The notes beneath the pieces are model-generated. The model ran no database searches. It worked only from the letters and a program-made list of their open reading frames with translations, and had not been told where the DNA came from. Below are positions 1 through 8,601 of a stretch of DNA of 64,000 nt, piece by piece. Location of the stretch: the NCBI GenBank assembly GCA_047967505.1, contig CM106540.1, one strand, 5' to 3'. Each line of letters starts with the position of its first letter. The stretch's first letter is position 1. The position numbers and the translations under genes are program-made. This stretch comes from Dipteris shenzhenensis. Taxonomy: Eukaryota; Polypodiophyta; Polypodiopsida; Gleicheniales.

Positions 1-614
1 TCTTTGCACCTCATGGCTCCTGCGCCGTTTCCTTCGTGTCTCACGGCTCCCGCGCCGTTCTCTCTGTCCATCACCTGTTTACCGGTCGTTTTCCTTGGGG
101 CGCACCTTGCACTCCCACGACACGGTTCCGCTTCCCTGTTTCCACGTTCCATCCCTTTGGTCTCTCTGGCCGCCGTTTTAGATCCTGTTCTCCTTTCTGC
201 TTGGGCCTGCCACCATTCCTGACTCCACCTACGCCGTTCTTCCTCCTCCCAATCCTCATCATCACTGTCACTTTCCGAGCCGCTTTCCGACTCATCCGAC
301 GTTTCATCATCCGTTTCGCTCCCGGAGTCCTCCGCATCCTCTTCCAACTCTTTCTTCACATAGAGTTGCATGACCAACTTGAAGACCACCATGAACTCAC
401 GGCGCCACTTGGCCGTTTTCCCCTCCGTGTCATACCTAGACACGAGCCGCTGCAAGTACCCCATGTCCTTGCTCAGGAGGACGTTCACCCACTCTGGAAC
501 GGCCCTCATCACATCCACTGCGGCTTCCATCTCCGACTTCCCACTTCTCATTGCCCGTAGTATTGCCTCCTTCCCTTGTGCGTAAGATTGACCTTGTCCG
601 TCACGTGACGCCAT
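1..614 (-). CDS. A-ORF protein, N-terminal part (unknown function)
   Basis: The first ATG after the primer-binding site is at 614, and the frame stays open to the window edge (about 204 residues). The protein begins MASRDGQGQ. It continues with the conserved helical block containing PEWVNVLL, KDMGYLQRLV and KWRREFMVVFKLV (about residues 30-85), a Glu/Asp/Ser-rich acidic stretch, the WSQEWW motif, and the first NGAGAVR-type repeats where the window ends. I know no named domain that matches. Family members elsewhere in the window run to 1,000-1,130 residues. No stop or frameshift is visible in this part. It is the only ORF of the element and no polymerase gene is attached, as in other large non-autonomous LTR elements. 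Confidence 0.8.
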   Translation of the reverse strand, partial: MASRDGQGQSYAQGKEAILRAMRSGKSEMEAAVDVMRAVPEWVNVLLSKDMGYLQRLVSRYDTEGKTAKWRREFMVVFKLVMQLYVKKELEEDAEDSGSETDDETSDESESGSESDSDDEDWEEEERRRWSQEWWQAQAERRTGSKTAARETKGMERGNREAEPCRGSARCAPRKTTGKQVMDRENGAGAVRHEGNGAGAMRCK

Positions 615-661
615 ACCTCGATACAGGATCCTCCTCGAAGGCTCGCGATACCTTGAGGTTT

Positions 662-673
662 GCTCTGATACCA
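662..673 (-). other. Primer-binding site of A0 (initiator tRNA-Met)
   Basis: On the minus strand this reads TGGTATCAGAGC, two bases inside the LTR end. It is the complement of the 3' end of plant initiator tRNA-Met. Confidence 0.92.
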
Positions 674-675
674 AG

Positions 676-1446
676 TGTAAGGGCCTGGTCATTTCGGACT
701 TAGTCTCCGAATGCGAGCACCTTACGTCGGACCCGTTTCCGAGTCCCAGCCTCCCTTAACGTCTCTGCTGATACCAATTCCCTTATGCGCAGCTTGTCCC
801 GACACGACCCCTACCCAGGCCGTCCACCGTTTTTCCCCAGTTAGCACCACGCCCCACTGGGCAAGCCCTTAGGCTTCAACACCTTGGTCTGCAGAATCAC
901 ACGGGTCTCCAAGACCCACAGGAACGTCCTCCGCGCAACGTCCTGTTCAGCCCACGCTTCTTTCCCAGTTAACGGCCGTTACGTGGGTCGGCACATTAGA
1001 CCCCTTCGGGCAATCCCAATGTCCCGGTTCGGTACCCAACGGTTCAGGGTTTGTACAATGGTATGGAGAATGCAAATGGCCCTCACCGTTCCCCACTCGC
1101 TTTCACGTGCCCTCAACCCGTCCCACGTTTTGCTTTCCTGTGCGTGCGCTTCAACGTGCACCACGAGGACACAACCCACAAGATGGCATGATGACGTTAC
1201 TGGCAGAGCGGTACTAGATGGAGTGCCAAACGGTCGCAAGAACGCACTTGATTGCAACAGAAGATATTTACAAGCAAGAGGGAGCATAAACGGCCGCTGA
1301 CGTTTTCCTCATCCAACTCAACTTAGCATGAGAGAGCACTATCCTCCATATAGTAGTGGCTGGCCGCTAGGCACCGTGGGGGCTCCTACGCCCAAAAAAC
1401 GTCCGATCACTCACGGCAGGTCAACCCTAAAGTTGACTTTCTTATA
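676..1446 (-). repeat. A-type LTR (5' LTR of A0)
   Basis: 771-bp LTR. In its own direction it has A1 (1446-1358), the pentamer ACTAC (read as GTAGT on the plus strand at 1353-1357), then A2 (1352-676) ending TTACA directly before the spacer and primer-binding site. It starts TATAAG and ends ACA. Confidence 0.93.
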
Positions 1447-1451
1447 ACTAC

Positions 1452-2226
1452 TATATGGAAGGTGGTCTCCCTGCATGTGAGGTTGCGTCCAGCAGGAAAA
1501 CGTAATGATGCGGTTGTGCGCTCAGTTGCTTGTAAATACTCTTTCTTGCAGTCTAGCGTTATCAAGCCATCGTTTGGCACTCTTTCTAGTACTTTCTTGC
1601 AAGTAACGTCTCGGGCCGTTTTACGTGTTGTGATCTTGTGGTGCACTAGTGTGGGCACACACCGGAAAGCAAAACGTGGGAAGGGCGTGAGTGCACGTGA
1701 ACGTGAGCGGGGAACGGTGAGCGGCCCATTCCTTTCATACCATTGTAAATATTCGTGAACCGTTGTGTAACCCTCAAAGCAAGATGGGCTAAAGGTGGAA
1801 CGTCGCGGGGCGGGCGTTCTGTTTGACTTGTGAATCGGGGAGGCTATCCCAGGAAGGTCAGGTGTTGCGCAGGCCCGTGAGTCTGTGTGTCTTCACCGCG
1901 AGGCCGGGATACAAGCGGGGAGTCGGAACCGTTTGGGGAGCAGTGGCCCATGAAAGGGGCGTGGGGATCAGAGGATCCGTGAACGGCGGTCTAGGGGAGG
2001 ACGCGTCGTGGTTGGGATCGGAAACGGCCGTCTAGGTGCAGGACGTGCCAGGGCCCGTTTTGGCCCGGAAAACGCAGAGGCGTCGCGGGATGCAAACGAG
2101 CTGCGGATAGCTCCGGGTGTGTCTGGGGCTGGTGAGTCCTAGGTGCGCCTGAGGTCAGCGGGCCGGGTCAAGAGATATCCGCTGCATAGAGAAAAATTCT
2201 AAGTCCCGAAGACCTGGTCCGTGACA
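1452..2226 (+). repeat. B-type LTR, outer copy
   Basis: 775-bp LTR from TATATGGAAGG to GTGACA. It is followed by only 13 bases before a second, nearly identical B LTR. Confidence 0.92.
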
Positions 2227-2239
2227 CTTGGTATCAGAG
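2227..2239 (+). other. Residual 13-bp internal region (PBS remnant) between two LTRs
   Basis: Reads CTTGGTATCAGAG, the spacer plus 11 bases of the primer-binding site, and then goes directly into TATATGGAAGG of the next LTR. An intact B element has GGAGAG before its 3' LTR, so the joint lies in the shared AGAG. Confidence 0.9.
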
Positions 2240-3014
2240 TATATGGAAGGTGGTCTCCCTGCATGTGAGGTTGCGTCCAGCAGGAAAACGTAATGATGCG
2301 GTTGTGCGCTCAGTTGCTTGTAAATACTCTTTCTTGCAGTCTAGCGTTATCAAGCCATCGTTTGGCACTCTTTCTAGTACTTTCTTGCAAGTAACGTCTC
2401 GGGCCGTTTTACGTGTTGTGATCTTGTGGTGCACTAGTGTGGGCACACACCGGAAAGCAAAACGTGGGAAGGGCGTGAGTGCACGTGAACGTGAGCGGGG
2501 AACGGTGAGCGGCCCATTCCCTTCATACCATTGTAAATATTCGTGAACCGTTGTGTAACCCTCAAAGCAAGATGGGCTAAAGGTGGAACGTCGCGGGGCG
2601 GGCGTTCTGTTTGACTTGTGAATCGGGGAGGCTATCCCAGGAAGGTCAGGTGTTGCGCAGGCCCGTGAGTCTGTGTGTCTTCACTGCGAGACCGGGATAC
2701 AAGCGGGGAGTCGGAACCGTTTGGGGAGCAGTGGCCCATGAAAGGGGTGTGGGGATCAGAGGATCCGTGAACGGCGGTCTAGGGGAGGACGCGTCGTGGT
2801 TGGGATCGGAAACGGCCGTCTAGGTGCAGGACGTGCCAGGGCCCGTTTTGGCCCGAAAAACGCAGAGGCGTCGCGGGATGCAAACGAGCTGCGGATAGCT
2901 CCGGGTGTGTCTGGGGCTGGTGAGTCCTAGGTGCGCCTGAGGTCAGCGGGCCGGGTCAAGAGATATCCGCTGCATAGAGAAAAATTCTAAGTCCCGAAGA
3001 CCTGGTCCGTGACA
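2240..3014 (+). repeat. B-type LTR, inner copy
   Basis: 775-bp LTR almost identical to 1452-2226. It ends GTGACA and is followed by a full primer-binding site and the B internal region. Confidence 0.93.
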
Positions 3015-3016
3015 CT

Positions 3017-3028
3017 TGGTATCAGAGC
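3017..3028 (+). other. Primer-binding site of the plus B arm
   Basis: TGGTATCAGAGC two bases after the LTR end. Confidence 0.92.
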
Positions 3029-3139
3029 TCAGAGGACGGAAGACGCGGAAGACGGGAAACGCAGAGGTGGAAGACGCTTGGTGACAGAACGGACCACAGT
3101 GGTGCGCAACACAGTGGGAAGGTCTGAAGTCAAGTTGCC

Positions 3140-5151
3140 ATGGATAAGGGTATGATGATGAAAGCAGGTCGGAGTTTGCCACTGGAAAACGCAGACGGGA
3201 GCGTAGTGCGAACGGCGGTCGAGATTATGAGGAAGGTGCCAGAATGGGTGACGGTCTTGATCAAGAAGGACATGAGCTACCTTCAAGGGTTAGTTCACCG
3301 CTTCGATATGGAGGGTGACTCCGAGAAGTGGCGCCATGAGTTCTTTGTGGTTTTCAGACTTGTCTATGATGTTTACCTCAAGGGAGAGCCGTGGGAAACA
3401 CAAAGGGAACCGGCCAAGGAGGAGCCGTGAAGAAGAAGAAGAAGAACGGTCAAGGAGGAACCGTGGAGCCAAGGCAGGGCAGACCTAAGGAAGGGTCAAG
3501 AGAAACGGGGACGCAGAATGGAAACGTGGGCTCAAGGCGAGCCGTGGCAGAACCACCGAGTGTAGGTTCAAGTGGAACCGTGGGCTCAGAGAGAGCCGTG
3601 ATGCAGAGCCCGTGTTCAAGCGGAGTCGGTGATGGAAAGGGCAATCGAAGCTCGGGGGAAAACGGCAAGTCAGGCCGTGATGAACGGATGCAGAGTGGCG
3701 ACATGAGCCACAGTGAGCAAGTGGGATCGGGTGAGATGAGCCAAAGGGTGACAGGGAAGAACGGCGAGAAAGGCCGTAGTATGCCAGTGCGGAGCGGCGT
3801 CCAAGGCCGCAAGGAACGGAAGCAAGTGGAGGAACAGGTGGGCACCGTGAGCCCAAGGAAACTAAAGCAAAGGGATGAACAGGTGGGCACCGTGAGCCCA
3901 AGGGAACAAAAAGAGGAGGAACAGGTGGGCACCGTGAGCCCAGAGGATGATGGACTATTGGAAGAGACCGTGGATTGGGAGGAACCGTGTTGGAAATCTG
4001 AGGGAAAGACCATGGGGAGGATGAGGTCACGACGTAGTGGGCCCCGAAGTGCAATGCAACTGCCCGAGGTGAATGTGAACGTTCCTATGCAGAGAACGGG
4101 CAGAGTTGGTACCATGATGAGGAGGTGGCCGTTTTGGTCACAACAAAGGGGACGGGATGCAAATCAAGATCTGGGCGTAAAGGTCCAAGAGGAACAGGTG
4201 ATGAGACGGAACGAGTGGCGTGGACGGTGGTTCGGGAGGCAAGGGAGGAGCCGCCATGAGGCTCATGACATGAACCAGGAAGAGGAGACAGGCCAAGGGA
4301 AAGAGGAACGACAAAGAACCGGAACGTGGATTGGGATGCTGCAAAGGGTGAGAAAAACGATGACATGCAATGAGCGGATGAGCATAGAAAGGCAGCAGGG
4401 GAGCAGACCCAGAAACGGCAAGACCGCGAGTTGGTGTAGGAAGTCAAGAGTTGAATGTAGAACAGCGGTCCAAGAACGTAAAGACGTGAAGCCGAGGGTT
4501 GAGACAGTAAAGGGAAAACGGAGCTTCATAGTGTTGATCTTGCCTCAAGGGCATAGTGATGTTTTGATGAGGGCTGGATGGAAAGTCTGGCCACCGATGC
4601 GATTGGATGCCTCACCTGGGGATGGAAGTGATGACATGATTGTGTACCGGGCGGTTGGTCCAGGTGAGAGGATAGAAGCGCGTGCTCCAAACTACTCCAT
4701 CAAGCAAACTAGGCTACTAAGGGGGATGTTGCTCTCTAGTCTCACACAGGGGCATGAGGCAGCGTCCAGAACAGGCACCTCAGTAGAACAGATCCGGCGG
4801 AGACAGCCGCCAAACATTATGCTGCATGCAGGGTGGAAAGATTGGCCTGGCACGGCATACCTCGTCATCGGCGCTTCAAGGGCATATATTTCGCCGTTGG
4901 GGCGTTCCGTCAACGTGATGCTGCAGTCAAGTCGGGAATACTGGCTAGACGTAGCATACCTCGTCATCGGCGCACCAATGGCACATATTTCGCCGTTGGG
5001 GTGTTCCGCCAACGTGATGCTGCAGGCAGGTTGGAAAGACTGGCCTGGTGCAACATACCTTCTCATTGGTGCTTCAATGCCATACATCTCGCCGTTGGGG
5101 CGCTCTTGCAAAGTGATGCTGTGGGCGGGTTGGAAATTTTGGCCCCCTTAG
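3140..5151 (+). pseudogene. B-ORF, internally deleted and 3'-truncated copy
   Basis: It starts MDKGMMMKAGRSLP at 3140 as in intact B copies and is in frame through the N-terminal domain (PEWVTVLI, KDMSYLQGLV, KWRHEFFVVF) to about 3387. There a deletion joins two AAGGGAGA repeats that lie about 265 bp apart in the copy at 33398. That removes the acidic region and the first NGQG repeats, and it shifts the frame, giving a stop at 3430. The rest of the reading frame continues in another phase (open from 3391) through the EEQVGTVSP repeats and AGWK motifs until the inverted joint at 5143-5147, where it stops at 5151. It is non-functional as a full protein. An independent product from the second frame cannot be excluded but has no visible support. 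Confidence 0.85.
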
Positions 5152-6906
5152 TAGCCTAGTTTGCTTGATGGAGTAGTTTGGAGCGCGCGCTTCTATCCTC
5201 TCACCTGGACCAACCGCCCGGTACACAATCATGCTGTCACTTTTATCCCCAGGTGAGGCATCCACTTGCATCGGCGGCCAGACTTTCCATCCAGCCCTCA
5301 TCAAAACATCACTGTGCCCTTGAGGCAAGATCAACACTATGAAGCTCCGTTTTCCCTTTACTGTCTCAACCCTCGGCTTCACGTCTTTACGTTCTTGGAC
5401 CGCTGTTCTACATTCAACTCTTGACTTCCTACACCAACTCGCGGTCTTGCCGTTTCTGGGTCTGCTCCCCTGCTGCCTTTCTATGCTCATCGGCTCATTG
5501 CATGTCATCGTTTTTCTCACCCTTTGCAGCATCCCAATCCACGTTCCGGTTCTTCGTTCCTCTTTCCCTTGGCCTGTCTCCTCTTCTTGGTTCATGTCAT
5601 GAGCCTCATGGCGGCTCCTCCCTTTTCTCCTTGTCCACCGTCCACGCCACTCGTTCCTTCTCATCACCTGTTCATCTTGGACCTTTACGCCCAGATCTTG
5701 ATTTGCATCCTGTTCCCTTTGTCGTGACCAAAACGGCCACCTCCTCATCATGGTACCAACTCTGCCCGTTCTCCGCGTAGCTATGTCCACATTTACCTCG
5801 GGCAGTTGCACTGCACTTCGAGGCCCACTACGTCGTGACCTCATCCTCCCCATGGTCTTTCCTTCACATTTCCAACACGGTTCCTCCCAATCCACGGTCT
5901 CTTCCAACTGTCCATCATCCTCTGGGCTCACGGTGCCCACCTGTTCCTCCTCTTTTTGTTCCCTTGGGCTCACGGTGCCCACCTGTTCATCCCTTTGCTT
6001 CCGTTCCTTGCGGCCTTGGACGCCGCTCCGCACTGGCATACCACGGCCTTTCTCGCCGTTCTTCCCTGTCACCCTCCGGCTCATCTCACCGGTTCCCACT
6101 TGTTCACTGTGGCTCATGTCGCCACTCTGCATCCGTTCATCACGGCCCGACTTGCCGTTTTCACCCGGGCTTCGATTACCCTTTCCATCACCGACTCCGC
6201 TTGAACACGGTCTCTGCATCACGGCTCTCTCTGAGCCCACGGTTCCACTTGAACCCACACTCGGTGGTTCTGCCACGGCTCGCCTTGAGCCCACGTTTCC
6301 ATTCTGCGTCCCCGTTTCTCTTGACCCTTCATTAGGTCTGCCCTGCCTTGGCTCCACGGTTCCTCCTTGACCGTTCTTCTTCTTTTTCGCGGCTCCTCCT
6401 TGGCCGTTCCCCTTTGTCTTTCCCACGGCTCTCCCTTGGCCGTTCCCGTTTGTGTTTCCCACGGCTCTCCCTTGGCCGTTCCCGTTTGACTTCCCCACTG
6501 CTTGTGGTTCAGTCCTTGACTGCCACCATCTCTGGCTCCACTGTCGCCGTTCTTCCTCTTCTAGATCCGCATCCTCCGGCTCCATCGCCGTTTCTGCTTC
6601 AGACTCTTCCCCTGAGTCCGTTTCCGAGTCACTTTCCGGTTCCACGGTCGGTCCGAATTCTCCCTTGAGGTAAATATCATAGACAAGTCTGAAAACCACA
6701 AAGAACTCATGGCGCCACTTCTCAGAGTCACCCTCCATATCGAAGCGGTGAACTAACCCTTGAAGGTAGCTCATGTCCTTCTTGATCAAGACCGTCACCC
6801 ATTCTGGCACCTTCCTCATAATCTCGACCGCCGTTCTCACTACGCTTCCGTCTGCGTTTTCCAGTGGCAAACTCCGACCTGCTTTCATCATCATTCCCTT
6901 ATCCAT
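5147..6906 (-). pseudogene. B-ORF, C-terminally truncated minus-strand copy
   Basis: In its own direction it starts MDKGMMMKAG at 6906. It has the N-terminal domain, the acidic stretch with EEEERRQWSQRWW, two complete NGQGRAV repeats and the EEQVGTVSP repeats, and it stays open to TRLLRG (about residue 588). It then crosses the inverted joint into antisense sequence of the other arm, adding about 22 unrelated residues before a stop at 5074. The C-terminal Trp repeat block present in intact copies (residues 549-759 of the copy at 33398) is mostly lost. It shares the NADGSVV variant near the N-terminus with the other arm, where B1-B3 read HADGSTV, so the two arms belong to one B subgroup. Confidence 0.85.
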
Positions 6907-7017
6907 GGCAACTTGACTTCAGACCTTCCCACAATGTTGCGCACCACTGTGGTCCGTTCTGTCACCAAGCGTCTCCCACCTCTGCGTTTCCCGTCTTCCG
7001 CGTCTTCCGTCCTCTGA

Positions 7018-7029
7018 GCTCTGATACCA
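7018..7029 (-). other. Primer-binding site of the minus B arm
   Basis: Minus-strand TGGTATCAGAGC, two bases from the LTR end at 7032. Confidence 0.92.
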
Positions 7030-7031
7030 AG

Positions 7032-7806
7032 TGTCACGGACCAGGTCTTCGGGACTTAGAATTTTTCTCTATGCAGCGGAATATGTCTCGACCCGGCCCG
7101 CTGACCTCAGGCGCACCTAGGACTCACCAGCCCCAGACGCACCCGGAGCTATCCGCAGCTCGTTTGCGTCCCGCGACGCCTCTGCGTTTCCTGGCCAAAA
7201 CAGGCCCTGGCACGTCCTGCACCTAGACGGCCGTTTCCGATCCCAACCACGATGCGTCCTCCCCTAGACCGCCGTTCACGGATCCTCTGATCCCCACGCC
7301 CCTTTCATGGGCCACTGCTCCCCAAACGGTTCCGACTCCCCGCTTGTATCCCGGTCTCGCAGTGAAGACACACAGACTCACGGGCCTGCGCAACACCTGA
7401 CCTTCCTGGGATAGCCTCCCCGATTCACAAGTCACACAGAACGCCCGCCCCACGACGTTCCACCTTTAGCCCATCTCGTTTGGAGGGTTACACAACGGTT
7501 CACGAATATTTACAATGGTATGAAAGGAATGGGCCGCTCACCGTTCCCCGCTCACGTTCACGTGCACTCACGCCCTTCCCACGTTTTGCTTTCCGGTGTG
7601 TGCCCACACTAGTGCACCACGAGATCACAACACGTAAAACGGCCCGAGACGTTACTTGCAAGAAAGTACTAGAAAGAGTGCCAAACGATGGCTTGATAAC
7701 GCTAGACTGCAAGAAAGAGTATTTACAAGCAACTGAGCGCACAACCGCATCATTACGTTTTCCTGCTGGACGCAACCTCACATGCAGGGAGACCACCTTC
7801 CATATA
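7032..7806 (-). repeat. B-type LTR (5' LTR of the minus arm)
   Basis: 775 bp. It carries variants shared in part with the solo LTR at 57740-58515 (for example GGCCTGTTTTGGCCAGG and a GTCGAGA stretch near its end) that B1-B3 lack. It is followed by ACTAC at 7807-7811. Confidence 0.92.
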
Positions 7807-8150
7807 ACTACTATAAGAAAGTCAACTTTAGGGTTGACCTGCCGTGAGTGTTCGGACGTTTTTTGGGGGAAGTAGCCCCCACGGTGCCTAGCGGCCAGCC
7901 ACTACTATATGGAGGATAGTGCTCTCTCATGCTAAGTTGAGTTGAGGATGAGGAAAACGTCAGCGGCCGTTTATGCTCCCTCTTGCTTGTAAATATATTC
8001 TGTTGCAATCAAGTGCGTTCTTGCGACCGTTTGGCACTCCATCTAGTACCGCTCTGCCAGTAACGTCATCATGCCATCTTGTGGGTTGTGTCCTCGTGGT
8101 GCACGTTGAAGCGCACGCACAAGAAAGCAAAACGTGGGACGGGTTGAGGG

Positions 8151-8156
8151 CACGTG
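8151..8156 (+). promoter_or_regulatory. G-box core CACGTG in the A LTR
   Basis: CACGTG occurs here in GGGCACGTGAAAGCG. The same hexamer lies at the corresponding place in B LTRs (for example 32742-32747). It is the core bound by plant bZIP and bHLH factors. Use as an LTR promoter element is inference. Confidence 0.4.
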
Positions 8157-8485
8157 AAAGCGAGTGGGGAACGGTGAGGGCCATTTGCATTCTCCATACC
8201 ATTGTACAAACCGTGAACCGTTTGGGTACCGAACCGGGACATTGGGATTGCCCGAAGGGGTCTAACGTGCCGACCCACGTAACGGCCGTTAACTGGGAAA
8301 GAAACGTGGGCTGAACAGGACGTTGCGCGGTGGACGTTCCTGTGGGTCTTGGAGACCCGAGTGAACCTGCAGACCAAGGTGTGTGAAGCCTAAGGGCTTG
8401 CCCAGTGGGGCGTGGTGTTAAGAGGGGAAAAACGGTGGACGGCCTGGGTAGGGGTCGTGTCGGGACAAGCTGCGCATAAGGGGAT

Positions 8486-8500
8486 TTGGTATCAGCAGAG
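8486..8500 (+). other. PBS-like sequence inside the A LTR
   Basis: TTGGTATCAGCAGAG lies about 87 bp before the LTR end. It matches the real primer-binding site apart from an extra CAG. It recurs in every A2 copy, with a single-base change (TTGGTGTC) in e. B LTRs have no equivalent. Confidence 0.6.
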
Positions 8501-8589
8501 ACGTTAAGGGAGGCTGGGACTCGGAAACGGGTCCGACGTAAGGTGCTCGCATTCGGAGACTAAGTTCGGAAACGCCGGGCCCTTACACT

Positions 8590-8601
8590 TGGTATCAGAG
8601 C
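8590..8601 (+). other. Primer-binding site of a
   Basis: TGGTATCAGAGC two bases after the LTR. Confidence 0.93.

Larger units (their letters stand above)
1..1446 (-). mobile_element. A-family non-autonomous LTR element A0, 5' part
   Basis: Minus-strand element cut by the window start. In its own direction it has a full 5' LTR (1446 to 676), a one-base spacer, the initiator-Met primer-binding site and the first 614 bases of the A-ORF region. Its LTR start (TATAAGAAAG) abuts ACTAC at 1447-1451, which in the element's own direction reads GTAGT. It therefore sits in the opposite orientation to the target pentamer, unlike elements a to f. The 3' half lies outside the window. Confidence 0.9.
1452..7806. 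mobile_element. Inverted (tail-to-tail) composite of two B elements
   Basis: A plus-strand B copy (1452 to about 5145) is joined to a minus-strand B copy (about 5147 to 7806). Both outer ends are LTR starts (TATATGG at 1452, its reverse complement ending at 7806), and ACTAC lies on each side (1447-1451 and 7807-7811). There is no 3' UTR, polypurine tract or 3' LTR in the middle: the plus copy stops in its C-terminal Trp repeats and the minus copy starts at its TRLLRG codons. The joint is a run of five C (5143-5147) shared by both sides. The two arms differ at many positions, so one is not a recent fold-back copy of the other. Confidence 0.88.
7812..8587 (+). repeat. A-type LTR (5' LTR of a)
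   Basis: 776 bp: A1 7812-7900, ACTAC 7901-7905, A2 7906-8587. A1 begins with a short inverted repeat (GTCAAC...GTTGAC) within its first 25 bases. A2 is alignable with the B LTR over much of its length, so the two families share ancestry. Confidence 0.93.

Noticed and set aside
7973-8314. ORFs of about 70-138 codons on both strands of each LTR
   Set aside because: They recur only because the LTR recurs. Frame ends shift with small indels between copies, and they overlap LTR control sequence on both strands.
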